Below, piece after piece: positions 19,807-30,400 of a stretch of DNA of 64,000 nucleotides. The notes beneath the pieces are model-generated. The model did no database searches and was not told where the DNA came from. It was given only the letters and a program-made list of their open reading frames with translations. Numbering within the stretch: the first letter of the stretch is position 1; every line of letters starts with the position of its first letter. The stretch spans positions 3,391,501-3,455,500 of the forward strand of contig CANJKZ010000724.1 in assembly GCA_947471745.1 (NCBI GenBank). The letters are read 5' to 3'. The translations under genes were made by a program, and so were the position numbers. The stretch comes from Closterium sp. Naga37s-1 (lineage: Eukaryota; Streptophyta; Zygnematophyceae; Desmidiales; Closteriaceae).

Positions 19807-22800
19807 GTGCCAGTGAGTCTGCTGCCCCAGGTGCTGGTGAGTCTGCGCTCTCAGGTACCGCGTCGGCTCTGGCCACCCACACCTTCACCCTTGACTCGGG
19901 TGCTTCCCGCTCCTTCTTTCGAGACCGCACCACACTCACGCCGCTTAGTCGGCCAGTGGCAGTCTCCCTGGCAGACCCCTCTGGGGGTCCTGTCCTTGCC
20001 CACTTCTCCACTGTCCTACCGTGTCCGGCGGCCCCTTCTGGCACCCTGTCAGGTCTTTACCTCCCCTCGTTCTCTACGAACTTGGTGAGTGGTGCTGACC
20101 TCCAGGATGCAGGGGTTCACCAGTTCACTCCTGCGAGTCAGCGAGCGACCCACTGTACCTGTGCTCGGACGAGCCGTCACTTGGCCACGTTTACCCGTCG
20201 GCCGGGGTCGAGCCTGTACACACTGACTACTGAGTCTCCTCCAGTCGCTGAGTCTGCTCAGGTAGCCGCGTTGGGTCGGGTGTTTGCTGCGGCGTCCAGG
20301 TCTGGCCCTGAGTCTGCCCCCTGCTCGTGTCGTCTCCTGTCTCACTAGACTCTCCTCTGGCACCACCGCCTTGGTCACCCCTCCCTGCCTCGTCTTCGAG
20401 GCATGGCTTCCCGTGTCCTTGTCTCTGGTCTCCCCCGGTCCCTCCCTCCCCTTCCTCCGGGGCCTGCCCCCACCTGCGTTCCCTGCGTCGAGGGGCGGCA
20501 GTGCGCTGCTCCTCACTCCTCCGAGTTCCCTCCGACAGAGGCTCCGCTGCAGACGCTTCACATGGACGTGTGGGGCCCAGCCCGCGTCCGTGGACAGGGT
20601 CACGAGCGTTACTTCCTGCTGGTGGTTGACGACTACTCGCGTTACACCACGGTCTTCCCCTTGCGCCGCAAGGGTGAAGTCACTGAGGTGTTGATCGCCT
20701 GGATCCGCGCAGCTCGTCTCCAGCTCAGAGAGAGTTTTGGCTCGGACTTTCCTGTTCTGCGCCTGCACTCCGACAGAGGCGGAGAGTTTTCCTCTGACCT
20801 TCTGCGAGCCTTCTGTCGCGCACGAGGCATCCGCCAGACTTTCACGCTTCCGGACTCTCCACAGCAAAATGGGATTGCTGAGCGCCGCATTGGCATGGTC
20901 ATGGACGTCGCTCGTACGTCCATGGTCCATGCGGCTGCCCCCCATTTTCTGTGGCCGTTTGCGGTTCGGTACGCGGCGCATCAGATCAACCTTCAGCCCC
21001 GGGTTTCCATGCCGGAGACCTCCCCTGCTTTGCTGTGGACGGGGAAGGTGGGCGATGCGTCTGCGTTCCGTGTCTGGGGATCTAGGGCGTTTGTCCGCGA
21101 CTTGTCTGCAGACAAGCTGTCCCCTCGTGCTGTTCCCTGCGTCTTCCTTGGCTTCCCCCCTGACGCGCCAGGCTGGCAGTTCTACCACCCCACCTCGCGT
21201 CGTGTTCTGTCCTCCCAGGACGTCACGTTTGACGAGTCGGTTCCCTACTACCGTCTCTTCCCCTACCGCACTGCGTCCCTCCCCCCCCCGCCGCTCTTCC
21301 TTACGCCAGGTCCCCCTCCGGTAGACCCCCTCCCCCCTCAGGGTCCTGCCCCCTCAGGTGTGTCCCAGGTAGACGCAGTCGAGCCTGTCGAGGTAGCTGT
21401 TGACTCTGGTGCTGCTAGGGGTGCTGAGCCTGCGGGTGCGGGGTCTGGGGGTGCTGAGCCTGGAGGTGCTGAGTCTGGGGGTGCTGCGACTCGGGGTGCT
21501 GAGCCTTGGGGTGCTGAGCCTGGGGGTACTTTGCCTGGGGGGACTGAGCCTGGGGGTGCTGAGCCTGGGGGTGCTGCGTCTGGGGGTGCGGAGTCTGAGG
21601 GTACTGGGCCTGCTTGTGTGGCGCCTGGTGGTGCTGGGCCTGGCGGTTCTTCGGGTGCTTCGTCCCGACGGGAGCTACTCTCTCCACAGGAGCTGCGAGA
21701 GTGGTTTGCCCGGCGCTGGAGGCGTGCTGCTGGAGCTGGAGGTGCTGCGGGCACTGGAGGTTCTGCTGCTGCTGAGGGTGCTGGTGCCGCGGGTCCCGGA
21801 GGTGCTCGTACTGGGAGTACTGGAGCTGCTGGGCCTGCGGGTACTTCTCGTCCTGGAGCTGGTGGTGCTGCGGGCGTCGGTGCTACTGGGGGTGCTGGTG
21901 CTGGTGGACCTGCTGTGTCTTCTGGTGGTCCGGCTGGAGCTGGAGCTGCTGGGGGTGTTGGCGCTGAGGGTGCTTCTGGTGCTGGTGCCTCTGAGGGTGC
22001 TGGAGTTGGCGCTGCTGGAGCTGGGGGTGCTACAGGAGCTGGTGCTGCAGTTGGGTGTGCTGGTGCTGTTCCTGCTGGTTCTGGGGGCGCTGCGCGGCCG
22101 CGGCCGTACTTCGTTCCGCTCCTTGAGCAGGTTCTTGGCCTTCCGCCCTCTGCTAGTCCGGCTCCTCCCTTAGAGTGTCCACCGCCTGTCCAGTCCGAGT
22201 CACAGTTACAGCCTACCTCACCTCTGCCTGCTCCTTCTCCCTACACTGGTCCTACTGGAGGTCTTGCTGAGCGTCGTGAGCCTGCGTCTCGCCCTGCGTC
22301 GCCTGTCCGTGCTGCTCGCACTAGTGGTCGTAGTTCGCGTCAGCGTCCTCCCCCTGTCCCCGGCACGCACCGGATGTCTCTGCGTCCTTCCACAGCTCCA
22401 CTGCGTGCCCCTTTGCCTTCTCCTCCTGAGTCCTCTCTTCCTGCTCTTGCTGACCCTGAGTCAGACTCCCTTCGTGCTGCCAGTCCTACTGTCACGCGTC
22501 TCCTTGCTACTGTAGTCACTGACCCTTCCTTTGAGTCCACTGCTGCGTCTGCCCTAGTTGCTGAGCTTGTCGACTTCGCTGCTCGCTGTCGCCTAGACTA
22601 CGCTGCTAGTCTTGTCGCTGAGTCTGAGTCTGTCTGTCCTCCGTCCGTCGGGGATGAGTGTGCTCTTGGCACGGACGTCCTCGAGGACAGGCAGGAGGAG
22701 TTCCAGTGTCTTGCGGCTGCTTCACCCCATCTCGTGTCCATGTTACTTGCCCCTGAGGGAGACCCGGATGCACCAGACATCCCGACTCCGCGCTCTTACG

Positions 22801-24485
22801 CGGAGGCGATAGAGGGTCCCTACTCCTCTCAGTGGCAGGCAGCCATGGACGCAGAGATGGCTTCCTGGAAGTCCACAGGCACCTACGTTGACGAGGTTCC
22901 CCCGCCTGGGGCGAACATCGTCAGTGGCATGTGGATTTTCAGGGTGAAGCGGCCGCCGGGTTCTCCGCCTGTCTTCAAGGCGCGTTACGTGGCTCGTGGC
23001 TTCAGTCAGCGGCAGGGAGTTGACTACTTTCAGACCTTTTCTCCCACCCCGAAGATGACCACTCTTCGGGTACTGCTGCACTTAGCCGCTCACCGTGACT
23101 ACGAGCTTCACTCTCTTGACTTCAGCACTGCTTTCTTGCAGGGCAGCCTGCACGAGGAGATCTGGCTGCGCCGCCCACCTGGCTTCACTGGGACTTTTCC
23201 TCCTGGCACCCAGTGGAGCCTCCGGCGGCCAGTCTACGGTCTCCGCCAGGCGCCCCGTGAGTGGCACGACACACTGAGGACTACACTTGCGGCTCTTGGG
23301 TTTGCTCCTTCTACTGCCGACCCGTCGCTGTTTCTGCGCACCGACACTTCTTTGCCGCCGTTCTACATCCTCGTGTACGTCGACGACTTGGTCTTTGCCA
23401 CAGCTGACACTGCTGGACTCGCCTACGTGAAGTCCGAGCTGCAGAAGAGACACACGTGCACAGACCTAGGTGAACTGCGCAGCTACCTTGGCTTGCAGAT
23501 CACTCGGGACAGAGCACAGCGCACCATTACCCTGATTCAGTCACACATGGTGCAGCAGGTCCTTCAGCGCTTCGGCTTCACGTACTCCTCGCCTCAGGCC
23601 ACTCCTCTGTCTATTCGCCACTCGCTCTCAGCTCTGCCTTCGGATGAGTCCGTAGAGTCGAGTGGCCCGTACCCAGAGCTTGTTGGCTACCTCATGTACC
23701 TGATGACCTGCACTCGACCTGACCTTGCATACCCTCTTAGCATTCTGGCACGCTATGTTGCTCCTGGGAGACACAGACCAGAGCACATGGCTGCAGCGAA
23801 GAGGGTGTTGCGCTACTTGTGCAGTACGTCGGGCATGGGGCTTGTGCTTGGAGGGCGGAGTCCAGTGGTCCTCACTGGTCACGCAGACGCTTCTTGGGCT
23901 GACGACCAGGCTACGCAGCGGTCGTCACAGGGTTACACCTTCAGCCTTGGTTCCGGCTCTGTTTCGTGGCGGTCTACCCGCTCGTCTTCTGTTCTCGGCT
24001 CCAGCTGTGAGGCTGAGATCTACGCAGGGGCCATGGCTGCACAGGAGCTACGCTGGCTCACCTACCTGCTGACTGACCTAGGAGAGCCGCCTCGTTCTCC
24101 TCCAGTTCTGTACGTAGACAACAAGGCCATGCTGGCCTTGTGTCGGGAGCACAGACTGGAGCACAGAACGAAGCACATCGCTCTTCGCTACTTCCTTGCT
24201 CGTGAGCTGCAGCAGCGCGGTCAGCTGCGCCTTGCTTACGTGGCCTCTGAGGCCAACACTGCTGATATCTTCACCAAGGCACTCGCGCCTTGTGACCATC
24301 AGCGCTTCTGTGCTTTGTTAGGTCTTGTGCCTACCTTGCCTCACTTGCTCACTTCTTGGCCTTGCTTGTACCTTGACTTTTATATACTTGCACTTGCATG
24401 TTTAGCTTCATATATTTATATACCTGCATGTGGACTGGCCTTGTGGCCCTTGAACTTGTGCTCAGTATGTGTGGTGACGTTGTGA
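19807..24485 (+). pseudogene. E2 Pol: protease, integrase, reverse transcriptase, RNase H
   Basis: In one frame after the gag indel, with one internal TAG at 20346. Protease FTLDSGASRSFF (about 19882); GAG-pre-integrase LLWHHRLGHPSLP (20352); integrase HMDVWGP (about 20560), LHSDRGGEF (about 20762) and the Glu of NGIAERRIG (about 20868); linker of GAEPGGAE-type and Gly/Ala repeats (about 21400-22130) with PQELREWFARRW inside; RT from about 22830 with MWIFRVKRPPG, SLDFSTAFLQGSL and YVDDLVFA (about 23377); RNase H with HADASWADD and CEAEIYAGAMAAQELRW; NTADIFTKA near the end. The 1360-codon stretch from 20403 to TGA 24485 is open. The 3' ~40 codons extend past the E1 stop into LTR-proximal sequence. 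Confidence 0.92.
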
Positions 24486-24561
24486 TCCACCCTGAGCTTG
24501 CTGTGCTTTGCTTGACTGGTCTTGTGACCCCTTGTTCTCCCCCACTTTGCCTATGGGGGTG

Positions 24562-24690
24562 TGTCAAACTCATATGCTATAGTCTGTGTAGGCTGTAGTG
24601 GGGTAGCTCATATGGGGTACAACACTTTAGGGTTTGGTACTTGTACTCCCCATGCTGCTCAATGCAATCATTCTCGTTCCAATTTCCACA
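24562..24690 (+). repeat. E2 3' LTR (129 bp)
   Basis: Identical by eye to 17343-17471; preceded by CCCACTTTGCCTATGGGGGTG as polypurine tract and followed by GGCTG. Confidence 0.95.
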
Positions 24691-24695
24691 GGCTG

Positions 24696-25735
24696 GTGGG
24701 TCCTGAAGGGAGGTCAAACGGACCAACTGGTGGCGCTGGTTTGCCGCTGCCCGCAACTGTTCTGCTACTCGTGCTGAGATGCGTTGTGCTAGAGCTGAGA
24801 AAAGACGATTAGGGTAGCCCGCAAGGAAGGCAGACCATGGTGGAACAAGGTGCCGCAAATCTGCCGGGAGGGAAGCGAGAGCGCGGGGTGCCTGCGAGTC
24901 TAGGCGTTCTAGGCTGTCGGATGCAATGAATGGGCATAGGAAATTGTCTCCGTCGACCTTGCAGTTCGATGCAAGCACCGGTATGGCTAGTGCCCAGCTG
25001 CAAATGTAACTAAGAGGTGCGTACTGTTTTGCACTCCGCAAACCGAAACCTCCCATGCAGATTGGAAGGAATGCCTGCTGCCGTGCGAGCTGCCCTTCTG
25101 CGGTATCTAGGTCCCACCAGTCAGGCGGGAAAGTGAGATGAGGGTGTCAAGGAGCTGGTCATCCCAGTCACTGTATAGCTCAAGAACATCGTCTGTGGGC
25201 GGAACTGTGCGCAAGAGATAGGAGGGTGTAGCTGAAACACAGATCGCGAGCAAGTGGGCTGCTATCCGCGGATTCTCTAGGCGAGAGAGCCAGGGTGCTA
25301 CAGCCCGGAGGGAAGCGAGACGTTGCTTGACCTGTTTGGTGACGTAATCTGGCTCTCCTATCGGAACTCGTGCAACTGCCATGCCGCTTTCCTGCATGGT
25401 GATACCGGGAGGGAGTTGAAGCGTCTCTGGCCAGCCCTGTGGGGCCCAAGCTTGGCACTTAGCTGGCTGCACTGTGAGGCCTATGGCGCTGAAATTCTGC
25501 TGCAGGGTGGTAAAAGCTTCAACTAGGCGGTGGGGGGGGGCAAGAACGTAAGTGTCGTCGGCATAAGACATGCAAAGAACGTCGGGGAATGTAGCACGAA
25601 GAGGTCGAATGGCTAGTTGCTGCGTGAGTGCATACAAGAAGGGTCCACATGGATCCCCTTGGCGCACACCGCGTTCGGACATCAGCTGGAGATCTAGAAT
25701 TGGTGTCATGAGACTCCCCTATGAGTTTCAGAGCT
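24696..25735 (-). pseudogene. RLE-type LINE, reverse transcriptase segment, 5'-truncated
   Basis: Non-LTR reverse transcriptase on the minus strand. It shows SERGVRQGDPCGPFLYAL (about 25680-25620), the catalytic motif MSYADDTYVLA (about 25572-25540), and further down QAFLPICMGGFGLRSA (about 25070). A one-base frame change near 25120 separates the RT ORF (25709-25107) from the next part. A TAG lies just upstream of 25709 and the 5' RT motifs, any ORF1 and any N-terminal domain are missing, typical of LINE 5' truncation. The coding line continues across E2 into 17342. The exact 5' edge is unclear. Confidence 0.75.
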
Positions 25736-27130
25736 TAATTCCAATGTTTGGTTTGTTATCTAACATTTAGACTAGTTCTTCGCCACCACATCAGAAATCA
25801 TCATCAACAACCTATCTCTGGTTTTTGGATTGATCTGAAAATTGATACAGGATCTTCCAATGTTGGAATGATACTCCCCTAAAAAAATCAGATCATTTGG
25901 ACCACAGGACAATGGTTTGCAAAGCAAAATGGGTAAGCAGGCGATTGTGACAAAACATGGTGCAGGTTGCTGAAGCAACCAAACAAGAGTAGGCAGACAG
26001 CCACCCTAGTTGGTGATAACAGTAGCACAAACTTCAAAACAAAAAAATAACGTGGTTGAAATTTACAACTGCGCATGATAGCTAGAGAATGAGTTGTCAA
26101 GTGCTATGAGCTTCATTGGCGTAGCTTGATATGTTGGTTCTGGTGAGTTTCACCAAAAAAAACATTTCAATCCTAAACAGTAGAGGATGTCTAGGGAAGA
26201 TGCTAGAGCTATTCAGAAGATGATTTGCATCACTAACCTATCAGTTATCAGCGTTTAAAGGTACACCAGAAGGCAGGCATTTGGAGCCACAAACCACCCT
26301 TAAATGTGTTTTTGACAATTCTCTCCATTGTAGTAAGGTATAGGATGGATTAATCTATCGTAGCATAAAAAAAAACACAACAAAAAAATTCCCAACACTT
26401 GGCCAATTCGGTGGACTCCATTTTGGCATGTTTCAGAGCCTTATTGTGCTTGTTTATTCTGTATGTAAGAATCAAAATTTGCTCATCTTAATTTGCTCTT
26501 GTGGCGACCGTCGCTGTGTCGCTGTTCACGCCGAGCGAAATCTGAACGAAATGTTGGCGAAATTTCGTGAACCATATGTTTATAACTATATGAAGACTTT
26601 TTTTTCGCCAGTCTGCGTCCTGTCTATTTTTGTCGGGCAAATCTAAAAAATTGCATGGGGCTTGTCTATTTCACGTGCGCTTGTCTAGCCACCGTTATCA
26701 CTTGCCGCATGGGACGACTCTGAAGTTGTCGCGCAACTGTTGACCCAGGTCCAACGTCGTCAACTGCCACTCATCGTGACGACTTCAGAAAAATTCGTGC
26801 AGGTGCCGACGCAGGTCCGCTGACGCCAGCTGCCTCACAAAATTCCGAAATCGTCGTTCAAACCGCAGCGGAATATTAACTCACATTTAATGTCGCGACA
26901 GCTACAGCTGTCCGTTGCCCGGTGGGAGGGAGGCCACGGTCGATCGCGACCGTTCAAGGCAAGGATCTGGCGGTGCCGAAGGAGTACCCGTAAAAACATA
27001 GCCGCGAGGAGCAACTAACTAGTTCTCCTTGCCGGGCTACGCAACTCATGGACCCCAAGACATCCTTCCTCGTCCCCCCCCCCCCGAGGGGTATTACACT
27101 CTAAAAAGCGGGGTAGGCTAAGAAAGTAGC
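25736..27130. other. AT-richer spacer without recognised genes
   Basis: No supported gene. It contains short A runs and a segment at about 26500-26900 with repeated CGAAAT and GTCGC words. The right end (from about 27110) would be internal sequence of the element whose LTR starts at 27143. Confidence 0.5.
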
Positions 27131-27142
27131 TCTGATACCAGG

Positions 27143-27440
27143 TGTTATGAATGAACTTGCAGAGTGCGCAGAATATCGAATAACGAAAATGAGAATTACA
27201 GAATTACTGAATGCAGAAACAATGAAGTAGCGAGGCCTAAATAGGGGAAAAGCTAGCTAGGCGGGGGGTTCGGGATGAAATGGCTCGGTGATGGTTGCGA
27301 TTGGAGCGGAGGCCGACTCGGGGGTGGTTCGGTGCGACGAAATAGGCAAGACAGGTTCGTCGCGTGACCCTCGGGATGGCCTCGCTAACGAGTGCCTCAG
27401 TAAGGATTTGTAAATCCTTACAGTGAGTTGGGCCCCCCCA
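27143..27440 (-). repeat. Isolated LTR with adjacent primer site
   Basis: On the minus strand it runs from TGGGGGGGCCCAACTCAC to CATTCATAACA, then 2 nt later TGGTATCAGAGC (complement of 27129-27140), an exact copia primer site. This marks a 5' LTR of a minus-strand element. No second LTR or pol was found to the left, so the element is truncated. It contains a perfect palindromic arm GTAAGGATTT/AAATCCTTAC (27400-27421). Its right edge abuts a coding-like ORF. Confidence 0.6.
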
Positions 27441-30400
27441 CAATTTTTGAGACGAATGCGGAGTTGCGCTGCAGGGAGGACGCGCTGCACGCGGAGCTGC
27501 GCGTCGTGAAGCACCTCAAGGTCGCCGTCGCTGCGGAGCTCGACGCATGGAAGCGCGACAGCGTGCCGCACGGCGAGGCGGAGGAGCTTCTGAGGCAGGC
27601 GGAGATGTGGCGCGCACTGGCGGAAACGACTGCCTACAAACAAAGCCGCAGTGACGGCGACTGCGTGCGGGAGGCGGCGGAGACGACAGGGGAGGCGGAA
27701 GAGAGCAGGATTGCGGCGGGGCGTGCGTGCGGCAAGGGGGGGAAGCGGGCGCGCACAGACGCGGAGGTGGCGCATGAAACTATGGCGCGGTTGACGCGAG
27801 AGAAGGCCGAGGCGGAACGGCGGGGAGAGGAGGAGGCGGAGAGGTGGAGGGCAGCGGAGGAGGAAATGGGGCGGCTGAGGGCGGCGTTGGAGGAGGCTGA
27901 GCAGCGCGCGGAGCACTGGCGCGCACAGGCAGAGCGATGGCACAGGGAAGTGGCGCGGTTGAGGGGAGAGGAAGCGGAAGGGGTGCGCGGGGAGTTGGTG
28001 GGAGAAGAGGTGGCGTGGCGCGAGGAGGAAGGCGAGTGGCGGGAGGTGGCGGGGGTGGCGGAGGGTGCATGAGGCGGGGGGAGCAGTGGTGCTGATGGGA
28101 AGGTGGGTGGTGAGGAGGAGGATACAGACGAGGCAGAGACCGAGGCACTGGGGCAGTGGCAGGCGCAGGGGACAATGGCGGGGCTGCTGGGCGTGGCAGG
28201 CAGAGAGGCTGGTGCGAGTGCGGTGCTTCAGGGGGGCTCGGGGGAGAGCGAGGGTGCAATATGGTGTGATGCGGATGACGCAGAGCATGCAGGGGTGGCG
28301 GCTGGGCAAGCATGTGTGGGCGAGCACGAGGAGGGCGTGCGTGCCAGGGAGGTTGAGAGAGGGGCAGAGGCAGCGCAGGAAGGGAGGATGGGAGCAGCGG
28401 AGAGAGTGGTGGGGTGTGAGGTGGAGGGAGAGGAGAGCGATGGGCGAGGGGGAGAGGAGGATAGCAGTCTCGAAGGACAGAGTGGGGGGGCGGGAGGGGA
28501 GCAGCAGTGCGAGCAGGGGGGGCATGAATGCGCAGAAGAGTGGTGGCAGTATGGGGAGGGGGAGGGGAGAGGGGGGGTAGAGGAGAAGGTGGCAATGGGA
28601 GGCAGGCAGGAGGCAGGGAGGTGTGTGGTAGAGACGGCTGGGAGGGACGGTGTGGTAGAGGCGATGGAGGATGATGCGTGCATGGGCTGGGGCGGGCAGG
28701 GCATGTGGGCCGCGCTGGTCGGGGCGCAAAAGGACGAAAAGGACTCGCACACAAGGGAGCACGGCGGGGAAAGGTCGAGGGGTGTTGAGACAGAATGGGA
28801 GGGTGGGGTGCGGGCACGGACGGAGGAGGAAGGGATGCATGCAGGAGTGGGCAGGGGAGAGGCGGTTTCAGCCAAGGTAGAGGAGTGGGAGCGATGGATG
28901 GAGGAGGCAAAGAGAGGTGGCGATGAGGTATGGCAGGCAGGGCTGTGCATGACAGAACTCTGCAGTGATGCACACGCCACTCTGGCACAGGGCGCATGCA
29001 GCATGGGCGCACTGGGGCGCGGTGCGCTGCAGGTGGACAAGGGAGGGGCAGGCGTGTGGGTGGAGAGTGGTGTGGGAGAAGGGGGCGCAGGAGCAGATGG
29101 GTGCGGTGAAGGCGGTTGTGTAGCTGTGGGCAATGGTGTTGGGGTATGCAGGGGACAGGGGAGCATGGAGGGTGTGACGCAAGGGCAAGACGAGGATGCA
29201 TTAGGGGTGGAGCAGGGGAGGAGAGAGGGATTGGAAGGGCTGAATGAGCGTGCAGCAGGTGAATTCAAAGCCTTGGAAGGCGGAATGCATTTGAGAGTGT
29301 TGGAGGGAGCTGGATTGGTGGTGATGTGTGATGAGGATCCAAGGCGACATGTAACAGCCGTGAAGGTGGAAAAGGATGAGGAGGATGCAAAGTGCGAGAA
29401 AGATGAGGAGGTGGGATTAGAGGCACAAGTCTATTGGTGTGCGGAGGCAGAAGTGGCGAGTCAGGAAAAAGTGAGGACGAGCTTTTTGGTGGCAGCGGAA
29501 ATGGATGAGAGTGTGACGAGAAGAGTGTCTGTGGAGGGGCTAAGGGAGGAGTGCGAGGAGGAGGTGGCAAGAATGCGAGAGGAAATGAGGAGGATGGAGG
29601 TGGTGGTGGTGAGGGAGGAGATGGCGAGGCGGAGGCAGGAGGGTGGGGAGATGCTGATAAAGGAAGGAAGGGGTGCGATAGAGGCTGAGCGTGGGAGGCT
29701 GCAGGTGGAGAGGGACAGGTTGAGAGCAGAAGAGGAGGGGGAGGATGCAAGGACGGAAAGGGACTGTTGTGTGAAATCAACGGAAGACATGGTGAGGGCG
29801 AGGGACGAGGCAGAGAGGAGAGTAGAAGCATTGCATAAGCCGTTATTGATGGGCACAAGTACGGAGAATGAAGTGCAGGGGGGGGGGCAGGTCACTATTG
29901 GAGAGAGTGTGGATGGTGGTGAGAAGAGGGGCATAGGGGAGGACATGGCGTGGAGTGAGATGATGCATGTGATGAAAGAGGTTAGCGGGGCGAGGGGCAC
30001 ACGAGGAGAGGAGAGTGCGGTGCAGGAGAGGGGTGTGGAGGAGATGGAGAGGAGGTGCCGGGTGGCAGAGGAGGAGAGGGATGCAGCTAAGAGGCGGAAA
30101 GAGGAGGCGGAGGAGGAACTAGCAGTGGCCGTGCGGGAGGGACAAGGCAGTGGCGAGGTGTAGTGAGATGGAGCAGGAGAGAAGCAGCATAGAGTGGGCA
30201 CTGCGGGAGGCAGAGAGGGCAATGGAAGAGGCACAGCGAGCAGTGGACGAGGCTGAAGAGGAGAGGATGCAGGCCGAGCGAGCAAGGGAGGAGGCAGATC
30301 GGCAACGAGACGAGGCAGAGAGGAGAAGAGAGGAGGGAGAGAGGAAAAGAAAGGAGGACGCAAGGAAAAGAGCGGAGGCAGAGAGGGGAAGGCAGGAGGC

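Larger units (their letters stand above)
17343..24690 (+). mobile_element. Ty1/copia LTR retrotransposon E2, nearly complete
   Basis: Bounded by two 129-bp LTRs, identical by eye, with perfect duplication GGCTG (17338-17342 and 24691-24695). In order: LTR, primer site TGGTATCGAGCAGG, GC-rich repetitive leader (to about 18300), gag (ATG 18367), pol, polypurine tract CCTATGGGGGTG, LTR. It lies antisense to the LINE it interrupts. Defects: a 2-bp insertion near 19791, which shifts gag out of the pol frame, and a TAG at 20346. It could be revived by little change or read through, or it may have been mobilised by another copy. Confidence 0.95.
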
